DNA from: Brachycybe producta
Lineage: Eukaryota; Arthropoda; Diplopoda; Playtdesmida; Andrognathidae
Reading direction: 5' to 3'
DNA: 64,000 nucleotides
Assembly (NCBI GenBank): GCA_036925085.1
Contig: JAUPFP010000005.1
Coordinates: 5,051,383-5,115,382 of the forward strand
Below the pieces are notes generated by a model, which ran no database searches, was not told the origin of the DNA, and saw nothing but the letters and a program-made list of their open reading frames with translations. The stretch's first letter is position 1, and each line of letters opens with the position of its first letter. Position numbers and translations under genes: made by a program. Of the stretch, positions 1-10,644 are shown in pieces.

Positions 1-150
1 CCTAAGGAAAAAATATTGGAAGTTTGTTTGACCATTATTAATTAATTAATTGATTATTGCTGATTGTCGTATTTGTTCAAGTTGAAAGGAGATTCTAGTT
101 GGAACGCTCGACTCCAATTTATGCCAATTGACATTTTTTTCTTTCTTCAG

Positions 151-2540
151 GTGTGTGCTTACAACAGAACGACTGAGAAAGTGGATCAGTTCTTAGAAAA
201 CGAAGCGAAAGGAACAAAGATCGTAGGTGCCCATTCGTTGGAAGAGATGGTAAAGAAGCTGAAGAAACCGAGACGAGTCATGCTTCTCGTTAAAGGCAAG
301 AGGGCGAGCGAGAAAGAGAGAAAGAGAGAGAGTTTCAACGGAAAGGCAAAGAACAGATCCATATTTTGTGATCTTTTTTTCTTTTTACGATGTACAGCCG
401 GCGATGCCGTTGACCAATTTGTCGACAAATTGGTTCCCCTTCTCGAGGCCGGTGATATCATCATCGACGGTGGCAACTCCGAGTATAACGACACTCAGAG
501 ACGTTGCAAGGCGTTGAAGGAAAAGGGTCTGTTGTTTGTCGGTTCCGGAGTGAGCGGTGGCGAAGACGGAGCTCGATACGGTCCTTCTTTGATGCCCGGT
601 GGTGCGGTCGAAGCTTGGCCTCACATCAAGCCCATATTTCAAAGCATTGCCGCTAAAGTCGGTGACGAACCGTGTTGCGACTGGGTGGGCGAAGGTGGCG
701 CCGGGCACTTTGTGAAGATGGTTCACAACGGTATCGAGTATGGCGATATGCAACTGATCTGCGAGGCTTATCACTTGATGAGGGACGCTCTCGGTTATTC
801 CAACCAGGAGATGAGCGACGTAAGACGACAAAAATCTCTCTTAGTTCTCTAGTTTTGAAAGTGTGCTAATTGTAATAGTTAATTTTGAAAAATATCACAA
901 TGAAAGTTATTTATGCAACTTAGTTAAGAATTTCAGTTTCAAGAAAATGTTGATGTTGTCGTTGAAGTTGCCTGAAAAACGCGATTTCCCTCGTAATTTT
1001 TTTCAGGTTTTTACTGAATGGAACAAAGGAGAACTCGATTCATTCCTGATAGAAATCACATCAGACATTCTTAAATTCAAAGACGAATCCGGTGATTATC
1101 TGGTAGAGAAGATCAAGGATTCGGCCGGACAGAAGGGAACGGGCAAATGGACTGCAATCACTTCACTCGATTTTGGAATTCCAGTCACGCTCATCGGTTA
1201 GATCAACATAACAACGGTTTTTTTTTTTTTCGAGTTGAAGTAACGAAGATTGTTTTGTTGTTTAAGGTGAATCTGTTTTTGCACGATGCCTTTCTTCGTT
1301 GAAGGAGGAGAGAGTTGCTGCAAGTAATCAGTTGCACGGACCATCGACGACCACTTACCAAGGAAACAAAGCCGAATTTGTTGAACACATTCGTAAGGTG
1401 CGATATTATAAGTGTGTTACATATTTGAAGTGGATGGGATAGAAAGTTGAGTTTGCTCATCTAGCGAACTTGTTGCAAACGTTGAACGTTCACAAACAAA
1501 TGCATACGAGCAATCAAGGTTGAATCCGCATATATTCGTTGATATTCCACCCAATAGTCAGTTTCTAGTGTATTAAAGTGGTTTACGAACGCGAATGAAC
1601 ACAAACAAACATTTTCCTTTGAAGTACCGACAAGCGACGGATCGCTGTTTGTGATGTTCTTTCTCGTTTGTCGAGGCGTGCACATTGCATTCGTTTTTGT
1701 TCGGTTTTCATGTTCGTTCGTTAGGCGTGGCTGCACCTCAAAGTTCCCTACTTGTCATGATGAAAATGCAATTCTTGCATTTCTTTACTTTTTTTTAGTT
1801 TCAAATAAATAATGAATTTCTCTTAAAAAAGGGGCTTTGAAACGGCATTAAAAATGGTTTTTTGTGGTTACGTAATAAGTCGACCTAACAAACTCGCTTA
1901 AATTCTTCTCTTTTAGGCCCTTTATGCATCCAAGATCATTTCGTATGCACAGGGTTTCATGTTGTTCCGTGAAGCTGCGAAAGTTTTCAACTGGAAACTT
2001 AACTACGGTGGAATCGCACTGATGTGGCGTGGGGGCTGTATCATTCGAAGGTTTTCATCCGTGTTTAGCCTTCTTCCTATTACATAATACACTTCCTGTT
2101 TATTAACGCTCAACCTTTCTAACAGTGCCTTCCTAGGAAACATCAAATCTGCATTCGATACGAACCCAGAACTCAGTAACTTGCTGTTGGATGACTTCTT
2201 TAGAGAAGCCATTCACAACTGTCAAGAATCTTGGAGGAAAGTTGTTTCGGAAGCTGTTCTTCTAGGCATTCCGACACCGTGCTTCAGTACCGCACTTGCC
2301 TTCTATGACGGATTCCGTTCCGGAAGATTACCTGCAAATTTGATTCAAGTAACGTTTTTCAAGCATAAAACCGAATGGCACCCAAATAATTAAGAACAAT
2401 TGATTCGTTTTTATTCTTAGGCACAACGGGATTATTTCGGAGCTCACACTTACGAACTTTTGGGTGCCGACGGCAAATTCATCCACACGAACTGGACCGG
2501 ACACGGTGGAAGAGTTGCTTCAAGCACATACCAAGCATAA
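151..2540 (+). CDS. PGD: 6-phosphogluconate dehydrogenase, decarboxylating (5' exons outside window)
   Basis: Oxidative pentose phosphate enzyme of the cytosol: 6-phosphogluconate + NADP+ to ribulose-5-phosphate + CO2 + NADPH. Exons by homology and splice sites: 151-295, 398-819, 1007-1196, 1267-1397, 1917-2050, 2126-2348, 2421-2540 (TAA 2538-2540). They join in frame to 454 residues. The animal enzyme has about 483, so the missing ~28 N-terminal residues (start of the NADP-binding Rossmann fold) must be encoded upstream of base 1. Visible signatures are [12 protein letters not shown], the family motif [19 protein letters not shown], the catalytic Lys/Asn segment [16 protein letters not shown], and the C-terminal THTYELL-like and HTNWTGHGG motifs. 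The first intron in the window (296-397) appears to use a GC donor (AAAG|GCAAGA), because no GT donor keeps the conserved VKAG junction in frame. The gene is convergent with the DCAF17-like gene. Identity is very secure; only the 5' end is unknown. Confidence 0.97.
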
Positions 2541-2723
2541 GAGGGGAACACTATTATGAAACCCACATTCCAATGTTGCAGTATCTTTTAATATGGTTTC
2601 CGGGTTTATAATAAGAGCTTATTTAATTACAAAAAATATAAGTGCGGGGCTTTACAAATTGGAAAAAAAAAATCTTAAACGAACAAAGGAATTTATTTTT
2701 TAACTTGCATCAAACAGATTTTC

Positions 2724-2729
2724 AATAAA
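2724..2729 (+). terminator. Probable PGD poly(A) signal AATAAA
   Basis: A canonical AATAAA lies 184 bases after the PGD stop codon in an AT-rich 3' flank. It is the first perfect hexamer seen downstream, so it is the likely cleavage signal. This is inference from position. Confidence 0.5.
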
Positions 2730-3084
2730 AGATGCTCGATATATTTTCATAATGTTTCTTTGCTTGAAAAAAAATTGTTGTCACGTGTTTCGCTTTTACA
2801 GGCGGACGAACGGTCGAGAGCGTAGACGTAACAATGGCTGCCACTTCTCGGATTCTTAACGATGTGAATCAAGACGTCACAGTCCAGAATCAAGTTGTGT
2901 TCAGATTCCTAAAGATTACAAACCAAGTCGTTATTCGTATTCGAGTCACTTTAGGTGGTTCAAAAAGTCGAGAAGTAATTGATGCAAATTTTTATAAAAG
3001 CAACTTTACAGTTAAGTTCTCAGTTTCTTAAGAGACTAGACAAGAGGCCCTTTTTTTTAAAAAAAAAAACCCCCCGTCGCTTAT

Positions 3085-3200
3085 TTGGGAGCAAAATTAA
3101 GAGAAACTTTTGAAAGTGCTTTAGAACCTAGAAATGTAGCTTAATCACTGAAACGCAGAATAATTAGTTCGAAAATCAGCTGTTCATTGTTTAATTGAAA
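3085..3200. repeat. Partial copy of dispersed hairpin repeat (family B)
   Basis: Shows the family words GAGCAAAATTRAGAGAAAC, a 'TTTAGAA-CTAGAA' block and the terminal AATCAGCTGTTCAT found in the copies near 18.5, 22.5, 37.6, 44.6 and 56.3 kb. Only about a third of the element is present, so it is truncated or decayed. Confidence 0.6.
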
Positions 3201-3510
3201 GCATTGTTTGATTCAAGGCCTTGTTCACACCATAAAGTAATGCAATAGAAGCACTGAAAGGTTGCACTCTACTGCGCACGTGCAGAATGAGGTCACGCAA
3301 GTGCACATGCCTGGTACATCTAAGGATAGTAGACAGGGACCTTACATTATATCACTTAGTCGTGCAAATGAGGCCTTAATAATTCCTAATTCTAATTCCT
3401 AAACTTGCAATTTAAAGCTTTGTCTTTTATGTTTTAAGCTTAGCTTTAATTTAAGCAAGGTTTTGGTATACTGAGGCAGTAGACAGTTTTGTCAAAATTA
3501 TTTTCGTGAT

Positions 3511-3688
3511 GCGACGGCCTACTTTTGAGTGGTCAAGTTCAACTGCAAAATGTTGTTGCAAGTGGCTAGGCTGTCTTTGACATAGTATCGCTATGGAAAG
3601 ATGCTGGATCTTTGCACACGAGCTACAGGCCAACTTCATTTTACAGTCGAACTCGACGACTAAAAGGTGGTTCCTGTGCCAAGGCACC
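3511..3688. repeat. About 190-bp inverted-repeat MITE (family C), copy 1
   Basis: Ends are mutually inverted: a left 'ACTTTTGAGTGGTCAAGTTC' block and a right 'CGACTAAAAGGTGG' block running to 'TGCCAAGGCACC'. Inside, TGCAAAATGTTGT and CATTTTACAGTCGAACTC also pair. Related copies occur at 19360-19551, 39201-39484 and 41791-41976. No open frame is present, so it is non-autonomous. Confidence 0.7.
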
Positions 3689-3936
3689 AAGGCGAAAAAA
3701 ATGTTTTTGTTTTGAGGCTTTTAAAGGCTAGAACCTAGGATAACCCACTATTAGTTGATGATTATCTCTCAAAGAACTCAAGCCTCTAAACAGTCTTTTT
3801 TATAATGAAATTGAAGATTTGCCTTGGGTGAAAATACTTTTAGCACAATCGTTTACTATTCTAGTTCATTACAACCTTAAAATGTTTTCATTGAAGTTGT
3901 TTTTATGTTCTCTTTTGAGCCAGCTTCAAAAAGGAA

Positions 3937-6215
3937 TTAAGTTTCATTTGATCTAACCTCTTCCCACACTTCTAGTAATATAATGGACTTTATTAAGGTT
4001 CCGTCGTTGTTGTCGTACAAGTTGACAGATCCACGACCTTCACAATAACTGCTGGACAATGGATCCGCCACCAATATAGAGAGAAGATCAAGGTCGTCTT
4101 CATAATGAAACGAAATCAAGGAATGCTTGAAACGAAACCAAAAAAAAAAAAACAAAGTGAAACTAAAAGTTACTTTTCATTCGTTCTGAAGTCTTTTTCA
4201 TGTTCGTATTTCAAAAGTAAAATTTAACCTGGAAAGCTGCATCTGTATATGAAAAGTTAGAATTTCTTTTAATCTTTCTGCCATACTTTGTGCATAACCT
4301 TTCAGGTCTTTTTGACAGAAGATTGTCGAAAGAGATCCTGAAAACCAGCTGAAGCGTATTGGTACGTTCGGCTTCAACCATCTTGAGGCATCTTTAGCAA
4401 CGACAAAACATATTTTAGTTTTATTTATTTGGTGATCAAAGTGTGCTTTTTAAAGATTATTGACCGAAACTCAGTTGACGAATAATGGATAATCCTTCCC
4501 GATTCATCGTGATGAAAAATGGCACGATCCGGTTCAATGTGAATTCTTTCGTATTTGAGAAGTCCGTTTTTCACATCATACGGTGGTTCGATCGTGGAAA
4601 CCTTAAGAATAATTAGGATAATTGTCATTTATTCCAATTACGATTAAGTTCCCGTTACAACAGTTAGAAACATTTTAAACAATGTAACCAATAGAACCAC
4701 CGTTTTAAAAATCATTAAGAAAAAAATTGAAATTGTTAAGATACTAGAAAATGAATGGCATAAACTAATAATATAATTAGATTTTTGACAATTCAAGTTA
4801 CTTCACAAAGTTACTTAAATGTGTGCAAATTAAACTGTCAAATCAGATGGGTAATTAGTATATTTCTCACTCTAAAAATGTTGTGATTTTTAATCGTTTG
4901 GATAATATACTGCCACGGAAAGCCTCCTACTGCTAAATCGTTGTCTCCACACTTAACTTCGAACAAAACTGGCGGACATTCTGTTTGAATATAACAAAAT
5001 TAAAAACAATACTTTTATTCAACTTAGATCGAAGAAAAGACTAAAACAGTTTGCCATTTATGTGAACATTAACTGGCAATCCATATGGATGTTCTCCAAC
5101 GATCCCTCCAAGTGCTTTGCATTTCTCTCCTAACTTTGCTTCATAGAGAACATTCTAAAACGCAACACAACAAAAAGAATCCAACGTTAAAAATTAGTTT
5201 ATACGCTCGTACCAATCAAATCTCGATTATTTATATACGTTATCGATTATACTCTGCAGGTTATAAATCTTCACTGATCCCTTCTTGTGACTGATGACTA
5301 GCAAACCGTCTGATGCCATCGCATCCGAGACGTCATTACCGAAAACCTACGTCAGAAAAGACTGATAAATCAAATTGCAGAAAGACACACGTTTGATCGT
5401 ACAAACCGTTCTCGATATTTCGATTATGGCTTCAAAATCCATCGGAAACATCTTAAAAATTGCAAACGAACAAACGATTCCTTGCGACCGATTCGTGTTC
5501 AGGATAGTTTTCAAAACGACAGAATGTCCTTGAGTTTCCCAGGAAACCTACAAAAACAATCAGCTTAGTTAGAAAGACATTAAGAACCTTGTCATATTCG
5601 TTAAAACCGTTTACATGCCGAAAACCATGCGAACTAGAGAGGTAGATCCTTTGAAGGACCTCACCCGTGTCCAGGTCGTAGCGCGACATCCAACCGTTAG
5701 CAGCGACAGCCAAGAGACAAGATCGGAAAGAGTTGTTTCGATCGATCAAATTGGTCTTAACATGACAGCAAAGGCAGCTTTTTATTTTCTCCCTTCTGTT
5801 TACTTTCGGTAGTCTATAGAGGATCTGAGGAACACCTTTGAAGCCGCATCTGTTTGGAAAAAAATCATATTAACTAGTTTTTAACAGATAAGCAACTTTC
5901 GGCTCGTGAGCCAATGCACTCACATCGTAAAACACGTCCTGTAGTTATTCAAATACAACCTACCACTTGGATTAGACATAAAAATAACATAATGATTAGT
6001 TAGAAATGTCTAACAGAAGGTCTAACCAACGAGTGAACTTACTAATCATAATATATGGATGTTTTACTATGTGTTTCCCAACGTGGAATGTAAGTAGGGC
6101 CGCCGCTTTCACAAACTAAATTACGAAGAAGATTCTGATTGAATCTCGTGTAGCAAACGACGCCTAATTGTCGCATATGAATGTTCTCAACAACTCCTTT
6201 CTTTTTGTTTCTCAT
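3937..6215 (-). CDS. DCAF17: DDB1- and CUL4-associated factor 17-like protein
   Basis: Homologue of DCAF17 (C2orf37, mutated in Woodhouse-Sakati syndrome), a proposed substrate receptor of the CUL4-DDB1 ubiquitin ligase. Proposed exons, high to low coordinate: 6215-6043, 5965-5924, 5849-5615, 5547-5407, 5346-5239, 5154-5055, 4980-4871, 4601-4465, 4391-4366, 4242-4229, 4125-3937. These give about 424 aa in frame; human has 520. Diagnostic stretches are LLAVAANGWMSRYDLDTGEV, VSWETQGHSVV, FPMDFEAIIEI, LYEAKLGEKCKALGGIVGE, CPPVLFEV...GGFPWQYII, FHHDESGRIIH and YEDDLDLLSILVADP with DGTLIKSI near the C terminus. The start is the first in-frame ATG (MRNKKKG...), 13 codons before MRQLGV. The two tiny exons (26 and 14 bp) are the weakest part. 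The 5055/4980 junction needs a GC donor. The C terminus stops after WEEVRSNET, about 35 aa earlier than in human; a missed last exon is possible. Confidence 0.88.
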
Positions 6216-9200
6216 TTTTATAACGAATTAATTCACAAATAATCAAACTGGGTGACAGTGCAAGACAATTTCGAAAACATTAACGGGCCTCGCCACAATT
6301 TGCTTGCTATAATGTAATTAGCCTCGCATACACATCTATGGGTCCGAATTCAAGAAGAAGACTTTGCAATTAAAACTTGAACTTTTGATAAGATTGGATA
6401 AGATTTTTCACGTAATAAACCACTGTTTAAAATATTACTAAAATAAAGTTATTATATGTTGAAACCCTGTTTAGAGAGCTAAAGTTTAAGCAAAGACGGA
6501 TAATAAACTCTTTGGTTTAAGTTTCAGCCAAGTTCCCTTCTTGAATTAAGAACTAAACGTTTTCGTTTGCATTGAAGACGATAGATGGCGGTACCATCTA
6601 CGTTAGAAATATTAGCGGCAAATTAACGCTTTTTTAAATCTATTTTTGGAGATGTGACGGTCACCTTTTCCAAAATAGGTATTTGGAAGTTATAAGCGAT
6701 TTTTAAAGTTTGTACGAAGCTAGACTAGTAACTGGTTATGCGAAAAATATTTTCATGACGTAATTTTCTAAACTAAACGTTATATGGTATAATGAATGAG
6801 ATCTAACGTTTTTAATCAACGTTTCGTGGAAAAAAATGATCTTAAAATTGCCATAGAAAGTTTATTTTTAAAGATGTCCTTTGAGAAAATATTTTTGGAA
6901 CATTAATATATTTTCAATTTTCTAATAAACTTTGAATTTTTTTTTATTAATATAGCTTCTGAAAATACCAAACTAATAAGCGGCGAACAAACGCCATTAT
7001 GAGCCTAGATATATCGTTTATTTCAAAATTTCTCCGAATGTAGGCGCTGCGATCGTTGTTGATTGAAAAACGGTTCGTTTTTTTCTCCTGGTTCGAAGTC
7101 ACATAATAATTAATAGAAAAATAATTTCGCGTGCTAAGCTTACAAAAAAGAAAACATGATGAAGCCAATAGATTACTGCACGTGCTAATTTTTAATTGAT
7201 TGTTCTACGTCGTTTTAATGGGAGTTCTTCAAATGTTTGGGTGACGGTTTTTTGCTCCTATGGGAATTAACATGAAGTTTAAAAAACGTAAGATTTTAAA
7301 TGTAATTTAAAAATAGAAAGCCCTTTTAAAATTTAGAAAAAGGAATAATCCTGAATTTATAAAAAGGAAACATCGTGAAGCCAATACATGAATGTATGTG
7401 CTAATTATTTTGTTATTGTTCTAAATCGTTTTTAACGAGAGTTTTTCAAATGTTTGTGGGATGGTTTTCAGGCCAATGGGATTTAACATGGGGTTAAAAA
7501 AACGAACGACTTTGAACCTTATTTAAAAATAGAAGGACCTTTTCAAAAATTATATAAATCGAGCACGTGAAGAACAATACTTTTTATTGCATTTTGCACT
7601 TTACTGTATTTTAATTGAGCGATTGTGAGGCGATTTCTTGCAGTTTTAGTAACACCATATAAGAACACTCATTTGTCTCGTTGTCGTCTGCTCAAAACAA
7701 CAAGATGGACGTGGATCTAGGCTCTTATTAGCGGCGACAATTATACGGTGACAAGTTGGCAACTGAATGTTTTTACTTTGTTGCACTACTTTGTCGTATA
7801 GTGGCGCTACTGTAGTAACAAGAGTATTTCCTATTGTTCTCGGTCCAAGTGTAATATCTTTTTACCGGTCTCTTTATTCGTATTGTTTGTTTTTTTTCTA
7901 TGGAAATGCATCTTCATTACGGTAGAAACAAAACGTAAGTCTGTTAGCAACTATTTTAATGACAAGTATAAAGCGTAGCTTGTTTATGTACATAAATAAC
8001 GAATCAATATTTGCTTGACTTAAGAAGAAGCGAATTTCTGCTCACTCGCTCAGTAACGCTCACTGTGTTTCAATGCAACGAGAGCCAAAATCTGCTACTT
8101 TGCGCTTTGTTTATGGGACAACGTGCACGCACACGTGACTCGATAAGTCAAATTTGGCGCCAAATATCTTACCAAACGAATTGTCCCCGGGGGGGGGGTG
8201 GGTTGAATGATGAATTTTTAATGAGAGAAAAAAAGCAACTTAAAAATGCAATTATGCAATTAGAAATAATTTCTTAACAACGTAAAATTCTGGTTAATGT
8301 TGTTGTCTACGGGAATCTGCGGAGATTAAGAAAGAAGGTGCTTGTTGTAAAATTGTTGTTTATTTTGATTATTTTTGGGGCGGGAGGGGGGAGGTGAAGT
8401 GGTGGCCTTAAAAAGGACGGGACAAGTTTTTATGGCCGTTGGGCAGCGGAAGCATTTTTTGATCGTTGAACATTGAGAAAAATACATTGGACTCTAGTGG
8501 AGTTCACTCGACTCTCTCTCTCTCTCTCTCAAGTTTTGAGTGCATAATAACAGAGAGGGAAATCTACCAATGAGAAGAGCGGACACAAAAAAGGGGGAGG
8601 AGGGAGGGAGGAAGGGAGGTAGACCAGACAGAACAACCGATTGTCGGGGTCAATGATTGGATCAAGATACACATACACATTAGTATTGAATGAAGGAAAT
8701 GACCAGTGACCACTACTACAATCACGGATAGAATAATGATGACGCTTCTTATTATAACCGAGAAGCTTTTCTGTTTATGAATGCGAATGAGCCGCCGCCA
8801 CCGTGTTGTTGTTGTTGTTTTTCTTCTTTATTATTATTATTATTATGATGATGATGAACTGGGGTCGGAGACCAGAAAGAGGGGGTTAAATTTAAGGGTA
8901 GGGGAATGAGGAGGAAGGGGTCCGACTAGTCCCGCCTGGTTCCAGTTTTCCCTAGCGGCAAGTGGGTCTGCCCCGGGCTAACTTTCAACCTCGGTTCAAA
9001 AGAAGAAGAAGGTGTAATGGCATTTATTAAGAAGAAGGAGGAGGAGGTTGTGTGACGTGACTTTCAAAGAAGAAGGAAAAAAAAAGGGGGGAAATCACTT
9101 TTCTCTTCTCTTTTTCGATTCGTGTTTATGAGCTTGACCGGTTTATTTTGCTGTCCACGTCGTCGTTAAACTTTTAAAATTATTTTAGAAGAGATACGAA

Positions 9201-9324
9201 AGGAAGTTTTTGTTTTTAAACAGTGTTCATTATTCGGGGGGTTTGTTTGTTTTTAATACATCGGTCAAGTTTTGTGTTTTGTTTATTTAATGATTGTGCT
9301 GTGTTGGTGTTGGTCCAAAGTGCC
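6216..9324. other. Spacer upstream of DCAF17-like and trihelix genes
   Basis: 6216-7000 is AT-rich with no recognised feature. A TTAA-type element occupies 7001-7724. From about 8000 the composition changes to purine-rich and triplet-repeat DNA: a 10-base G run at 8189, (CT)n at about 8514-8530, GGGAGG tracts near 8600, ATT/GAT triplets near 8830, and AGA/AGG tracts near 9010-9090. This looks like promoter or 5' UTR sequence of the gene starting at 9325. No TATA box can be assigned with confidence. Confidence 0.55.
7001..7724 (+). mobile_element. TTAA-target non-autonomous element (family A), short copy
   Basis: Terminal inverted repeats GAGCCTAGAT / ATCTAGGCTC flanked by TTAT on both sides (6997-7000 and 7725-7728), a one-base variant of the TTAA target duplication seen at other copies. 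Copies at 48175-48882 (reversed), 58325-59220 and 61588-62488 share the termini. The body holds tandem ~195-bp units starting GTGAAGCCAATA; this copy has lost one unit relative to the 900-bp copies (unit starts about 216 bases apart, at 7161 and 7377). No transposase frame is present. TTAA duplication suggests mobilisation by a piggyBac-type transposase (inference). Confidence 0.85.
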
Positions 9325-10644
9325 ATGAACTATTTGGGATTGTTGCCGTCGTCCGGAGGAGGAGGAGGAGGATTGACGACTCATCCTTCGGCAACAACGA
9401 CGACGACGACTGGAACACCGGGTCAAGTGGCTGCTGCGGCCGCAGCCGAAAGAATCGACCGTGGTGCAACTTGGTCGGATCCAGAGGTGGATGAACTTCT
9501 GAATATTTGGACGAACGAAAATGTTCAAGCCGAACTTAAAGAAGCAACAATTAAGAAACATATTTTCGAAAGAATTGCTAGAAGTTTAAGAGAAAAAGGT
9601 TTTTATCGTACTGCCGAACAATGTAGAGAGAAAATTAAGCGGTTGAAAAAGGAATATCGACAGGCGAAGAACAATAATTATCGGTGTGTTCGTGGTCGAG
9701 CCACCGTTAAATTTTTTCCTCGTTTGCAGGCTGTTTTAGACGGTCGTCCTTGTCCTAAGACGGGCTATTACGAACATGGGACGACCGTCAAATTTGAAGC
9801 GACCGGAGAAATTCAAGGAGGTGGAGGAGAGGTCACAACCGGAAGTGGACCATTCGGACTCAATCTGAAATCGTCTCCGCATTCCTATAGCGAATGTAGT
9901 GCGGAAGAGATTAAAGTGGAGGTAAATCCAGCGGAAGTGGACAATGACGCATATATGGACAGTGGTCAAGAGGGTGGCGATCATCGTATGGATGAACGTG
10001 GTGGTCACAATCATTCTCTTCCAACGGCGCATCATCAGCATCACATTCCGATCGGACTGTCGAAGTCGCTTTCGTTAACCATTCCTGCGTATCACACGCG
10101 TCATTTGCCGCATCCTAATCATCATCATCATCATCATCCGAATATCCATCCTCAGTATCAGAGGCATCACAGCAGGAGTCTTCTTCATAATGGATTGGTC
10201 GCTTCCACTCCTGGTGTGGTCAATCTGTGTACTGCGGACGATGACCAAGAGATCTGTAGTATGGGCGAGGAAGGGAGTAGTAGCCGAGGTGGTTCTTGCA
10301 CTCCGGGCGCACTCACTCCGACTCAGAACAGTCCGTCCAATTCACCGGCGCGTCATCTGGATCGAAATAAAAAGAAAGTGAAACGGATTCGAGGTGCCAT
10401 CAGTGCGCATGCGCTCAAAGAGACACTCGATCTGGCTTTGGATCGGTTCCTCAAGTATCAGAGGGGTTCTGAGGAAAGGTTGTTCGCTTGGGAGGAAAGA
10501 CGGATTCAAATGGAACTGGAAGCCGAAGAGAGATGGCGTCAGGAAGATCGTGAAATGTTGAGGCAGATATTCACTCATCTTCAAGTTCCGGTTAATTCGG
10601 AACCTTCGCCGTCGTCTTCCGGTTCGCATTCCAACGACCGATGA
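9325..10644 (+). CDS. Myb/SANT-like (trihelix) DNA-binding domain protein
   Basis: Single uninterrupted frame of 439 aa from the ATG at 9325 (MNYLGLL). The frame is open 34 codons further upstream (ATG at 9223), but that stretch is hydrophobic and unlike coding sequence, so the internal ATG is preferred. N-terminal Gly, Thr and Ala runs are followed by a trihelix/MADF-like domain at about residues 49-125: W50, then WTNENVQAEL, FERIARSLREKGF, RTAEQCREKIKRLKKEYRQAK and FFPRLQAVL. This resembles the Myb/SANT-like domains of the ZSCAN20/29 and MSANTD proteins. The middle is low-complexity with a His run. The C terminus (about 365-425) is a charged Glu/Arg-rich helix (WEERRIQMELEAEERW) likely to form a coiled coil. 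Probable nuclear transcription regulator; target unknown. It is the only intronless gene here. No precise orthologue is claimed. Confidence 0.85.
   Translation: MNYLGLLPSSGGGGGGLTTHPSATTTTTTGTPGQVAAAAAAERIDRGATWSDPEVDELLNIWTNENVQAELKEATIKKHIFERIARSLREKGFYRTAEQCREKIKRLKKEYRQAKNNNYRCVRGRATVKFFPRLQAVLDGRPCPKTGYYEHGTTVKFEATGEIQGGGGEVTTGSGPFGLNLKSSPHSYSECSAEEIKVEVNPAEVDNDAYMDSGQEGGDHRMDERGGHNHSLPTAHHQHHIPIGLSKSLSLTIPAYHTRHLPHPNHHHHHHPNIHPQYQRHHSRSLLHNGLVASTPGVVNLCTADDDQEICSMGEEGSSSRGGSCTPGALTPTQNSPSNSPARHLDRNKKKVKRIRGAISAHALKETLDLALDRFLKYQRGSEERLFAWEERRIQMELEAEERWRQEDREMLRQIFTHLQVPVNSEPSPSSSGSHSNDR

Larger units (their letters stand above)
2541..3936. other. Convergent spacer between PGD and DCAF17-like gene
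   Basis: Contains the PGD 3' UTR, a lone 65-codon open frame at 2834-3031 that I cannot assign, a part copy of the dispersed hairpin repeat (about 3085-3200) and one copy of the 190-bp MITE (about 3511-3688). A fragment of another repeat (GAGGCT...AGCCTC) lies near 3714-3800. No conserved exon was recognised. Confidence 0.6.

Noticed and set aside
9223..9324. Upstream ATG extending the trihelix protein by 34 residues
   Set aside because: The extra stretch is hydrophobic Phe/Val/Leu-rich text typical of T-rich noncoding DNA, unlike the Gly/Thr-rich start at 9325.
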